Positions 24,948-32,783 of a stretch of 32,783 bases of DNA are shown here, piece by piece. The stretch's first letter is position 1. Each line of letters begins with the position of its first letter. Both the position numbers and the translations under genes were made by a program. The notes beneath the pieces were generated by a model. It was not told where the DNA came from, ran no database searches, and was given only the letters and a program-made list of their open reading frames with translations. Source of the DNA: an uncultured Pirellulaceae bacterium (lineage in GTDB: Bacteria > Planctomycetota > Planctomycetia > Pirellulales > Pirellulaceae); NCBI GenBank assembly GCA_905480235.1, contig CAJQPP010000067.1:1-32783 (forward strand). Direction: 5' to 3'.

Positions 24948-26636
24948 TTATTCGTCACGCGTTATTTTTTGAATTTCATCATCCAGTCCCGTCATTTCCC
25001 AACGACCCAAAGAAATGGGAATGCTATCGATCGCGTTGAGTTGATCAAAAAATTCCTTCAGCTCAAAAGTTTCGCCAAGATCTTCTTTCTGCTTGGCATA
25101 ATCAGCCAGGGTGCGTTCCAGTAAATATTTACCGGTCACATAACTGGTGCCATAGCCTGGCTGGCGAAGATAAAGGTGTTGTTCGAAAATTAATAAGTCT
25201 TTTTCCGTTTTCATCCAACCACGCGGCGTCCATTCAAGGTGAATTCCGCCGGCCTCTTCCATCGTCATTTCATTGGCATGGGCATACAGCGAGCCTAAGC
25301 CGCGGGCCGCTCTCTGCGCCAACATGATCCAAACCAATTCCCGTGTTCTCGGACTGTCATCATAAAGTCCTGCGTGCATGAACATTTCTTCCACGCCGGT
25401 TGCAGTCCCCTCGTTTCTACTGTCGAAAATATTGTAGAGCAACGGCTTTTGGCGTATCGGGCTGAGATTGGGTTCGCGATCCATGCGTGCGAGTTCAAAC
25501 CAGTGATAAAAGTGGGTGAACAGGGGAAGAGGATCGTAGTGGGAGCCGATGTAAAAAAAGTTTCGTTTCTCTTTAGGGATAAATTCTCCCATGTGCTCTC
25601 TTAACGCCGGTTCCATGTAGCTGGTAACCGTGAGAATCTCGTTTTCTTTTAGGAACGTCATGAAGCGTTGTACGGCTTGTTCAGCCTTGGCGTCGTATTC
25701 GCTGGGTGTCGAGGCGGCAACCATGGGTGGTAGATCTCGATTGCGATGCTCTTCGAGTTTCAATGAAGCCCACGCACGATCGAGTTCCCGTTTGAGGAGT
25801 TGGACTTCCTCTTCCCAGGTGAGCGGGACCAGGTGTACGTTTTGTTGGTACCAGCTGTAATCATCCTTGCCAATTCCGGACGGGCCGTCTTTCTTTTTGG
25901 CTTCCACTTCGAGCCAATCAATCAGCGCGTCGGTCGCTAGTAAACTTTCCTCAATCACGGCCGATAATTTTTGGCTGGCCTGATTGCCGAGACGTCTACG
26001 AATGGCATTCAGGTTGGCTTTTTGAGAACGGATATTGCGTATGCCGGCAATCCATAATTCTCTTGCATTTCCGGTTAGATTCTCTTTTGCTTGCTCCATT
26101 AGTGGCGGAATCACTTTTAGATCGTCAATGAGTCGCTGCTGTTCGGTTGCTGAAAGTGGAAATTCATAGGTCCAAAACTCGGTGACGGCGTGATGCGTTG
26201 GGCCTTCGTGAGCTGGCACGTCACTGCGATTCATCCAGATCGATTGATAGAATGCTGGGTCACGCACCCAAGGCATCAGTACCCGGTGATTAAAATCAAA
26301 ACCGTTCATCTCGGCACGCACCAAGTGCCAATCGACTTGCTCAGGAATACTCCAGTTTTTGCAATCGATCGCATCGAACCGGGTCCGCATTTTCAGGTAC
26401 GTTTGATAACGCTCCGCAAACGTTTTAGCCGTGTAGTCTGGCGCTCCATTTTTTAGGGGTGGACGTTCGAACGCACGCCAGTCTTGATGGAACTTTAGTA
26501 AATCACCGTGAGTATCCCAGCCGTACGCATGGTCAGTCAGTAAGGCACCAGTAGCTAGAACGCAAGAAAGCACAAAAAATCGGCTCGCGGCAATCCGCCG
26601 TTGAGCAGGCAGGCAGGATGAGGTCATGATATTCAC
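24948..26636 (-). CDS. Exported DUF885-like protein without the HExxPGHH signature
   Basis: A 562-residue exported protein (hydrophobic signal about 14-38, cut near AYG). Its C-terminal third shows the DUF885 pattern: [10 protein letters not shown] (409-418, equivalent to EGWALYxEEL), a run of helical residues, [15 protein letters not shown] (492-506), and a final [14 protein letters not shown] segment. DUF885 proteins are predicted metallopeptidases. The family's HExxPGHH metal motif would be expected just before residue 409, but here that region reads [22 protein letters not shown], so zinc binding and activity are doubtful. An HEGPTHH stretch near 143-149 is in the wrong place. The start is GTG 26636 or ATG 26627; neither has a clear ribosome site. 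Its stop lies beside the shared terminator at 24896-24929. Confidence 0.7.
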   Translation of the reverse strand: MNIMTSSCLPAQRRIAASRFFVLSCVLATGALLTDHAYGWDTHGDLLKFHQDWRAFERPPLKNGAPDYTAKTFAERYQTYLKMRTRFDAIDCKNWSIPEQVDWHLVRAEMNGFDFNHRVLMPWVRDPAFYQSIWMNRSDVPAHEGPTHHAVTEFWTYEFPLSATEQQRLIDDLKVIPPLMEQAKENLTGNARELWIAGIRNIRSQKANLNAIRRRLGNQASQKLSAVIEESLLATDALIDWLEVEAKKKDGPSGIGKDDYSWYQQNVHLVPLTWEEEVQLLKRELDRAWASLKLEEHRNRDLPPMVAASTPSEYDAKAEQAVQRFMTFLKENEILTVTSYMEPALREHMGEFIPKEKRNFFYIGSHYDPLPLFTHFYHWFELARMDREPNLSPIRQKPLLYNIFDSRNEGTATGVEEMFMHAGLYDDSPRTRELVWIMLAQRAARGLGSLYAHANEMTMEEAGGIHLEWTPRGWMKTEKDLLIFEQHLYLRQPGYGTSYVTGKYLLERTLADYAKQKEDLGETFELKEFFDQLNAIDSIPISLGRWEMTGLDDEIQKITRDE

Positions 26637-26829
26637 TTTGGATTGAGGAACTCGTCTCGAATGAAATGTACCCCTTGGTTTAGGCCACCGTCAACGGATT
26701 CGAGAAGGAAAGAGGGGACGCCGGCAAGGGCAGGAGTTGTTCATGGGAATGGCGATCAAGTGAAGCAACGAACTTGCATCCACTTGTTGTACTGTCGAAT
26801 GCTAATGCCGAATTAGTTTGGCCAGTGAA

Positions 26830-27399
26830 CTACTTGCGTTTTACACGAAACCGCGAAGTGCTGGCTGGTTTTTGATCTTTGGTTGCGCCCCAATGTGCGG
26901 TCAGTTCATTATTGCCAAAGTCCAACGAGTGCGATGAAATGTGCAAATCATTAGGATGGGACATGTTCCCGACCTTGGTCAGCTGAAAGATGATATTTTG
27001 ATCGTCTCCCTTCACGGCCACCATATGCGGTTGATTTCCCAGACTGCAGTAATGTGCCATAGCCAGTTGCCCATTATCCATGTGGTAGATGGTGGTCATC
27101 TCTTTGGGTGGGCCGACAAATAGTTTTTCGATAACGCAGTGACCACCGGCACTAATTTCGTAAGTTACAAATGGTTCATTGGGGTTCGCCTCAAGTTCCT
27201 TCCCCAATTGATTTCCGCCGACCAGATACCAATCCCCTTTTAGCTCCTTGATTTTTTCAAATTGAGCTTGTGAGTTTAACGGTTTCGGTTGAGGAGATTG
27301 CCCGACCGCGGTTTGGCTCGCAAGCGGCGTTCCTAAGATGCCAGAAAGCATCAATAAAAAAATGATACCCGAAAGAGGGAGTCGTCTGTGGATGGGCAT
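26830..27399 (-). CDS. Exported lipocalin-like hypothetical protein
   Basis: A 189-residue exported protein with a signal peptide (about 1-33, ending near SQTAVGQS). The mature part begins with a KELKGDWYLV stretch and continues with ISAGGHCVIEKLFVGPPKEM and MAHYCSLGNQPHMVAV strands. This beta-rich pattern recalls small lipocalin-fold or DUF1579-like proteins that bind or sense small ligands, but no family is certain. It sits alone between the DUF885-like and acyltransferase genes (193 and 198 nt gaps). Function is unknown. Confidence 0.65.
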   Translation of the reverse strand: MPIHRRLPLSGIIFLLMLSGILGTPLASQTAVGQSPQPKPLNSQAQFEKIKELKGDWYLVGGNQLGKELEANPNEPFVTYEISAGGHCVIEKLFVGPPKEMTTIYHMDNGQLAMAHYCSLGNQPHMVAVKGDDQNIIFQLTKVGNMSHPNDLHISSHSLDFGNNELTAHWGATKDQKPASTSRFRVKRK

Positions 27400-27597
27400 G
27401 ATATGGCTCGTATCTTTGCAGGGTTAGCGTCGCCTCAAGTGGCAAAAGGATTGATGTCTCTACCCTATTTGCCGAAACGCCATTGTTCTAGTGGGCCGAT
27501 CGTTGGGCCGCCGTAATATCCGCCACTTGGCGAAGGTGTTTGTCTGGCAAATCAATATCAGCTCGGTGCCCGTGCATTTCAGTGGCATAAATAATGA

Positions 27598-28749
27598 CTA
27601 AGCGGCTTTTCGGTGCGGCACAAAGATCGTTGGTTTTTCGGGGAGCACCGCAGTGTAGGGAAATCTGTTCTTCCACCTGAGCATCGGTCTTTCCAAGAGG
27701 TACCAACTGATGGTCGCCACAGCCGTAGTGCAAATGCAAACGAAAGAGAAATGCAAAAAGAAATTGTCAGGTAAGCCGAGTTGCGGCATCAAAATACGTT
27801 CGTAGACAATGCGGTCAATGGGAAAGTGGTAGAGGTACATGCCGTAACTAATGACACCCAGGAAACGTATTTGTCGGTTTAATAAAACCCGACTGACGAT
27901 TCCGCGGGAGGGTTGAGTGGCAAAATGAATGATGATCCCGGTGGCGGCTAATGCCGTCAGCCATTGACCCGTGGTCAGTAAATTGAAGCCTAGATTCCAA
28001 CCTAAGGGAATTGATATGAGACCGCATAATAGAATGGGTGTTGCGAGCAATAGTCCCACTTTTTTAAGCAAGTTGACCAGCGTTTTTGCAGAAGGGATTT
28101 GGCTGCGGAGCAAGATGGCTGAGGCCGCACCCAATAGTAGTGAGTCCAAGGAAGAGATCGGCAAGTAGAGTAGTTGGGGACGCGTTAAGCCATAACTTAC
28201 TGCGAATTCCCGATAGGTTATCGCGCTGACGACGCCTAACAGCATTACCGCACCTAGCAGTCTTGGCGTTTTGTAAAAGCAAACCAGTACTAGCGGCCAT
28301 AACAAATAGAATTGTTCTTCGACCGCCAAGGTCCAGAAATGGGTGATGGGAGGACCGCTTTTGGTAAAGAAGGCAAACGCAAAATTGGATGTGTAAGTGG
28401 CTGTCCAACCGATCGTTTCGGCGATAAACGAGTTGCCGATCAAAAGAAAAAAGACCAAGAATGCAAAGTACGCAGGGAAGATGCGTAATCCGCGACGGAC
28501 CAAAAAGGCAGACAAGCTTTTTCCGCGATTTTGCGAACGAATGACGTGATCAAGGAGAATGCCGGTGATTAAAAATCCGCTTAGCACAAAGAAAAAGCGG
28601 ACTGCGATAAACCCGCATGCGGACCAACGGAGAGGGTGCCCTAATACGGAGGAGTGCCCCGCCATGACGGCGAGTACCGCCAAAGCCCGTAAGCCGTCAA
28701 ATTCGGGAATGTAGCTGCCCGTGCGACGGAATGGAATAATGGCTTGCAT
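27598..28749 (-). CDS. Acyltransferase-3 family membrane protein
   Basis: A 383-residue integral membrane acyltransferase of the OafA/NodX/YrhL type, which O-acylates surface polysaccharides or other extracytoplasmic glycans. The family hallmark is visible at the start: FDGLRALAVLAVMAGH, with the proposed catalytic His32. About ten membrane helices follow, including FIAVRFFFVLSGFLITGILL, and the HFWTLAVEEQFYLLWPL block typical of this family. The start is taken as ATG 28749; a TTG two codons upstream is also in frame. Neither has a good ribosome site. It is the only gene in its neighbourhood with an obvious envelope-modification role. Confidence 0.92.
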   Translation of the reverse strand: MQAIIPFRRTGSYIPEFDGLRALAVLAVMAGHSSVLGHPLRWSACGFIAVRFFFVLSGFLITGILLDHVIRSQNRGKSLSAFLVRRGLRIFPAYFAFLVFFLLIGNSFIAETIGWTATYTSNFAFAFFTKSGPPITHFWTLAVEEQFYLLWPLVLVCFYKTPRLLGAVMLLGVVSAITYREFAVSYGLTRPQLLYLPISSLDSLLLGAASAILLRSQIPSAKTLVNLLKKVGLLLATPILLCGLISIPLGWNLGFNLLTTGQWLTALAATGIIIHFATQPSRGIVSRVLLNRQIRFLGVISYGMYLYHFPIDRIVYERILMPQLGLPDNFFLHFSFVCICTTAVATISWYLLERPMLRWKNRFPYTAVLPEKPTIFVPHRKAA

Positions 28750-28905
28750 GGGCAATGCGTTGAGGGGGAATGCAACCTTGATTAGCTCAGCAATACAGGA
28801 TTAATGCGTCTGTCTCAATTTCAATCTTTCAGATTTGGTGGGACTGGCTAGTTTCTGCGTATCAACGTATTTTGGTAAAAAACACAAGGGTCTTGCTAGT
28901 CGCTG

Positions 28906-29508
28906 TTGCGCAGATGCTGGCAAGGTTATTTGTGGGCGTTTTTCACGGCGATAGCTAATGTTAATCATGGTGATCCCGGTAAATTGATTCCCCTGTATCG
29001 AGGCTTCATCAACGAAAGAGCCAATCCATTGTCGGATATTGCAGCCTACCACGAGTCGGGACACGCACTGATGGCCATTCAAATGGGCGCTCAAGTCCGT
29101 TCCATCACGATTCAGCCGGATTGGGATGACGGACCAGAACGATACGCCGATGCGCAAATCGCTTGGCCGATCGATGATTTCAGCCAAAGGGAACTACACG
29201 AAAAAATGGTGCTGGTTGCCTTGGCTGGACCCGTGGCGGAAATGTTGTATCGAGGTGAACCATTACACCCCGGCTTTGTCGCGGAATGGGCAGCGGACTG
29301 GAAATTAGCGTGGGAGGCCGCCACGCCGCTGGTGGCTTTGGAGCAGAAACGACTAACCTACCTGGAGCAGGTCGCAGGAAAACTTTATCAATTGTTGGAC
29401 CGAGAAGACCAATGGGCCGCTTTGGCTGCTCTGGCTGATAATCTGTTGGCACACGAAACGCTAGAGGGAGAAGAGGTGCAGGAGATAATAGAGCAATGGC
29501 TGGGCTGA
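28906..29508 (+). CDS. Stand-alone M41-like (FtsH protease domain) protein
   Basis: This resembles the C-terminal zinc-protease domain of FtsH without the AAA ATPase. The zinc motif is H49-E-S-G-H53 in AAYHESGHALMA. A candidate third ligand is Asp131 in AADWKLAWEAA, at the place FtsH uses Asp. LAGPVAEMLYRG matches the usual AGRAAE-type helix. The frame can start at TTG 28906 (200 residues), but TTG 29029 has GAAAGAG upstream and begins just before the conserved region, giving a 160-residue domain, so the first 41 residues may be untranslated. Without an ATPase, unfolding of substrates would need another partner. The gene is isolated and lies next to a decayed gene. Confidence 0.75.
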   Translation: MRRCWQGYLWAFFTAIANVNHGDPGKLIPLYRGFINERANPLSDIAAYHESGHALMAIQMGAQVRSITIQPDWDDGPERYADAQIAWPIDDFSQRELHEKMVLVALAGPVAEMLYRGEPLHPGFVAEWAADWKLAWEAATPLVALEQKRLTYLEQVAGKLYQLLDREDQWAALAALADNLLAHETLEGEEVQEIIEQWLG

Positions 29509-29633
29509 TCAGCGGCCCGGTAAGATGCACGCGTTATAGAGCTTGCAACTTCTTTAGATAGATTGTTTCCAGCCGTCCCATAATGGTCGCCCGTTTTTAT
29601 TAAAACTTCCATTTGGCAATGGAGTCTAGTCTT

Positions 29634-30180
29634 CTACCAGCTTCCAAAGCATGGCGCGCTTGCTACGTTGCCTGAAAAGTCGACAGCTCGAGAGCTGAAA
29701 AAGAAATCTCCCCGTAGGTTGTCGTTGGCGTAACTACAGTATCCCTCGTCGTTGGATTGAATCGTAAGGTAGGTCCAATGGTCGCTCCACTGATCTCCAT
29801 CATCGTAACGTCCGTTTTTCAGGTCACAAAAGACGATTCGTATCAGCACAATCGCGTCGTCCTCGGCGGACGAACCAAACGCCTCGAACCGGTAGGGCTG
29901 ATGATCGAGGATGGAGGTCGTTCGTGATCGATTCTAACCCGCGCCTTTGGCAAGGTCATATCGTATTGGCCGTATTCATCGATGGCGCGAGGCCAGATTT
30001 CGATCTGCTCATGCATCGACTGATCGCCGGGCAATTCACAATAACTCCATGTCGTCATCTGTTGCCATGGGTTGGTGAGGTCTGCCTCGACACGAAGGCG
30101 TTCATCCTGAAATCTTCATCGTTCCAGTAGTCCCAGTCGCTGACAGTAATAATGGTCAAGAGGCCTTTAATGACACCCAA
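29634..30180 (-). pseudogene. Frameshifted remnant of an unrecognised gene
   Basis: Reading the minus strand gives a continuous protein-like sequence only if two frameshifts are allowed. The first frame ends ...SDWDYWNDEDF near nt 30108 and continues in a second frame with DERLRVEADLTNPWQQM. That frame carries on to ...KARVRIDHERPP near 29910 before hopping to a third frame, LDHQPYRFEAFGSSAEDDAIVLIRIVF, which ends at a stop at 29634. The resulting ~165 residues are Trp- and acid-rich with alternating strands and loops, unlike random sequence. A possible start is the TTG at 30180. No family was recognised. Sequencing errors are the alternative explanation. Confidence 0.6.
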
Positions 30181-30200
30181 ATTCGGACACCCGAATTGGG
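30176..30200. repeat. Hairpin at the pseudogene edge
   Basis: CCCAA and TTCGG (with one bulged a) pair with CCGAA and TTGGG around ACAC, a 10-bp stem. It touches the putative 5' end of the pseudogene. Role unknown. Confidence 0.5.
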
Positions 30201-30829
30201 CAGTTGGGTAGATCGTCAAACCGTTTCAGACTTTGAGGATTTCGATAAAGCCAACAAAAGATACCCGCTGCAAACTCGGCTTAAGCCACAGAAAAACAAG
30301 TTGTTCGCCACGCAAAACTGATTTCGGATCCCAGGGAGCCAGGCTCCCATAAACAGCCATCAAGCAGAGGCTACCCTTGCAGTGCCTAATTGAAAAAAGT
30401 AGCTAGGAAAAGTTTTGTAAAAAGCATGGCAGGAAATTTTGCGTTTCGCAGCGCATGCTAATTATTTAGCTTTGAGCAACGCTTTGTATCGTTGGGTCGG
30501 TTCTGTTTTTTTGCATCAGTCCGTGTTGCAGCATGCTTTAGGTCATTTGCCAAAGGTCGGGATAGTTCTATCTGTCAGGATTTCAATGGGCGCTATCGAT
30601 AAAGAACTAAACGCTGGTTTTATTTAACCGGCAAGAGATTTGCAGCAGTTATTGCTCGCCCTAGAATTAAAGAGGGAGAAACTTCTAACTTGCGAGAGTG
30701 TGGCGAGCGAACCGCGGCAAAAAGTAAGAGCCGTTTTTGGATTTTTTTTGAGGGTTCGTCTGGCTTACGTGTTCTCAATGACGCAGAAGTTTTCTCAACT
30801 TATCAGCTACAGAAAAGAATGGAATAATC
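30201..30829. other. Non-coding stretch before the His-rich gene
   Basis: About 630 nt without a convincing gene. A plus-strand frame to 30321 reads like a short protein tail (SWVDRQTVSDFEDFDKANKR) but lacks a start. The rest is AT-rich and should include the promoter of the His-rich exported protein. Confidence 0.4.
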
Positions 30830-31417
<588 letters not shown>

Positions 31418-31441
31418 GTTCGCTGTCAATCATCAATCAAC

Positions 31442-31476
31442 AGAGCGTGCTACCTGATGTGGGGGCCGCTCTTTTT
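31442..31476 (+). terminator. Possible terminator of the His-rich gene
   Basis: AGAGCG and CGCTCT pair across a long loop (with minor inner pairs) and are followed by TTTTTT. It lies 25 nt beyond the stop of the His-rich gene. The large loop makes it weaker than the other terminators in the window. Confidence 0.5.
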
Positions 31477-31555
31477 TGTCTAACTCAGATTTGGAAACGC
31501 TTACCGAGATCAAGTAGTGAATTTCCGTTAGTTGTCGCTGCTCCAGGTCAAACTT

Positions 31556-31593
31556 AATTTCGAGGTCTAATTTAAATTTCGAGGCTTGATTTA
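31556..31593 (+). repeat. Two tandem 19-bp repeats
   Basis: AATTTCGAGGTCTAATTTA and AATTTCGAGGCTTGATTTA lie head to tail and share 15 of 19 bases. They end just 20 nt before the GTG of the TPR remnant, in AT-rich non-coding DNA. Confidence 0.8.
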
Positions 31594-31612
31594 AATAGGT
31601 CACACTGGCGGT

Positions 31613-32032
31613 GTGTGCGGTAAAACAGGGAACGATCCAAGAGGGGGATGTCGGCGGCAGTACCAACTGAATTTGGAAAGGACTTTGGAAAAGGATCCGC
31701 TGTTTCCTGACGCCGCAAATAATCTCGCCTGGGAACTGGCACACGATAAGGTAATGATGGATCTCGATCGAGCTCTGGCTTTGGCCAAAGATTTAGTCAA
31801 ACGACACCCTGAAAATCCAGAATACCGTGATACTTATGGCACTATTTTATTTAAGCGTGGGGATTTCGAATCAGCTTTGGACCAACTGGAGCAAGTAATG
31901 AACGAAGTCGCCGACAAGGTAGCGGTGCATTCCACGTTAGCTAAGATCTACAACCATTTGGAAAAGCCTGATCTGGCCGATCTGCACCGTGAAAAATCGG
32001 TCGAGTACTCGATGAGAAAAAAAGTCAACTAG
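31613..32032 (+). CDS. TPR-repeat protein, probably the C-terminal remnant of a longer gene
   Basis: The 139-residue frame from GTG 31613 contains about three tetratricopeptide repeats: FPDAANNLAWELAH, PEYRDTYGTILFKRGDFESALDQLE and VAVHSTLAKIYNHLEKPDLAD. These repeats form a helical scaffold for protein binding. The first ~20 residues (CGKTGNDPRGGCRRQY) do not look like TPR or a natural N-terminus, and no ribosome site is seen. The repeats look like the end of a larger TPR protein such as those common in planctomycetes, so the gene may be truncated. Tandem repeats just upstream might mark the break. Confidence 0.6.
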   Translation: MCGKTGNDPRGGCRRQYQLNLERTLEKDPLFPDAANNLAWELAHDKVMMDLDRALALAKDLVKRHPENPEYRDTYGTILFKRGDFESALDQLEQVMNEVADKVAVHSTLAKIYNHLEKPDLADLHREKSVEYSMRKKVN

Positions 32033-32470
32033 TGCGTTGTCCTCAACGGAATTGTATTCGATGCTCTTGAGTAATCTTTATTCGTTACCCGGACAGGCTG
32101 TTACACATTTGATGGTGAAATTCGAAGTTAATCGACGAGTTTTATTTTGAAATTGAACGGATAATTACCCCTAGTTTCGGACCTTGAACTAAACCAAAGG
32201 GGGCAAGTCGAAAGAAAAACTCCCGTCCTAAACCAAACCAGGTCGTGCCCACCAGAATTGGTTTCGCAATGCCGCGACCCCTTCTAATTGCTTTTGCTTT
32301 TGCACGGCCAATCTTTCGAATTTTTCGGTTTGCTAATTTAGCGATTGCCACTCAACCAGAAGTCGCTGCGAATGGTCGGGCTACCGAAACTTTGTCTCTT
32401 TCAAAAAGAGGTGAGGTTTTTGGGGACTTTGCTTTAGACAATCCTCAAGCAACTGTTATGCCGAAAGTCG
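32033..32470. other. Non-coding stretch near the right edge
   Basis: About 440 nt between the TPR remnant and an uncertain leftward ORF. Opposing ORFs at 32142-32351 (-) and 32245-32520 (+) are low-complexity, lack ribosome sites and cannot both be real; neither was called. No repeat or hairpin of note was seen. Confidence 0.35.
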
Positions 32471-32783
32471 TTATGACTTTTGGCTGTGGAATTCCGCATG
32501 CTCTGCGGTCACTGGATTGAAAGAGGTGGGCGAGAGAGCACGTTTAATGTGCAAAACCTTGTTGAATTTTAAATCAAACACTTTTTGAGCAGTGTTTATC
32601 GGGAGAGCGCAGAATTTTCCACCGTCACGGCAGTCCTTTACCAACTTATAAGGATTCATAATGCACAAAAATGTGCCGTCGCTCTCCGGGGCCAGACGAA
32701 AAAATTTGGCCGGAAAAACCTGTTTTTCGCTCAGCGCCGCTTTAAAGCCCTGCCGGCTCATTCGATCAAGATATCGGACAGGT
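32471..32783 (-). CDS. Uncertain hypothetical protein, possibly extending off the window
   Basis: A leftward frame encodes 96 residues from ATG 32761, and stays open to the window end, so the start could lie outside. The sequence SRQGFKAALSEKQVF...FFRLAPESDGTFLCIMNPYKL has a protein-like composition but matches no family known to me. No ribosome site is clear. It may be a gene fragment or a chance ORF. Confidence 0.3.
   Translation of the reverse strand, partial: PVRYLDRMSRQGFKAALSEKQVFPAKFFRLAPESDGTFLCIMNPYKLVKDCRDGGKFCALPINTAQKVFDLKFNKVLHIKRALSPTSFNPVTAEHAEFHSQKS

Noticed and set aside
26178..26210. HEGPTHH stretch in the DUF885-like protein as the zinc site
   Set aside because: It resembles HExxPGHH but lies in the N-terminal third, far from where the family places its metal motif, and lacks the Pro-Gly spacing.
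30201..30321. Plus-strand protein-like frame ending at 30321
   Set aside because: No start codon in a sensible place, and upstream it overlaps the minus-strand pseudogene; too short to support.
32142..32520. Opposing ORFs near the right edge
   Set aside because: Both are low-complexity, mutually overlapping and lack ribosome sites.

Overview
The window looks like chromosome from a planctomycete, most likely a marine member of the Pirellulaceae type with about 50 % GC. The evidence is the gene families themselves: a DUF1559 (H-X9-DG) protein, a paired DUF1592-type cytochrome and DUF1552 protein, a DUF1080 protein, two PEP-CTERM proteins and a giant secreted protein with the LEPRNMLAAD-type N-terminus. 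Most genes have an AGGAG/AAGGA-like ribosome binding site, several starts are GTG or TTG, and many products are exported. No tRNA, rRNA, CRISPR array, insertion sequence or phage gene was recognised.

Layout. At 1-2615 (+) are the truncated DUF1559 protein, then thymidine/pyrimidine-nucleoside phosphorylase and cytidine deaminase as a salvage pair. At 2723-7913 (-) are a two-domain M16 peptidase, then a DUF1080 protein and a nucleoside-symporter-like MFS carrier in one transcription unit. At 8679-13088 (+) is a 1469-residue M4 (thermolysin-like) secreted metalloprotease with a Cys/His-rich insertion. At 13711-17563 are two single-gene PEP-CTERM proteins, the first and last genes of the segment, each followed by a strong terminator; between them on the minus strand are a small membrane protein and a methyltransferase. 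At 17852-23016 (-) is a tightly packed run: ECF sigma factor, polybasic membrane protein, polyacidic/His-rich membrane protein, DUF1592 cytochrome and DUF1552 Tat-exported protein. At 23164-28749 are a di-heme cytochrome, a small lipoprotein, a DUF885-like protein, a lipocalin-like exported protein and an acyltransferase-3. At 28906-32783 the DNA is looser: a stand-alone M41-like protease, a frameshifted pseudogene, a His-rich exported protein, a TPR remnant and an uncertain ORF at the edge.

How the genes work together. The deoA-like/cdd pair forms a pyrimidine salvage route, and the NupG-like carrier nearby could supply its substrates (inference). The sigma-to-DUF1552 run is the most system-like unit. 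Its 4-nt overlaps and 1-nt gap suggest co-transcription, and it joins a regulator, two oppositely charged membrane-anchored proteins and a cytochrome/DUF1552 pair. A recurrent theme is histidine- and acid-rich, potentially metal-binding segments in four exported or membrane proteins. The best candidates for something undescribed are this five-gene unit, the CxCxxC/His insert of the M4 protease, and the decayed gene at 29634-30180.
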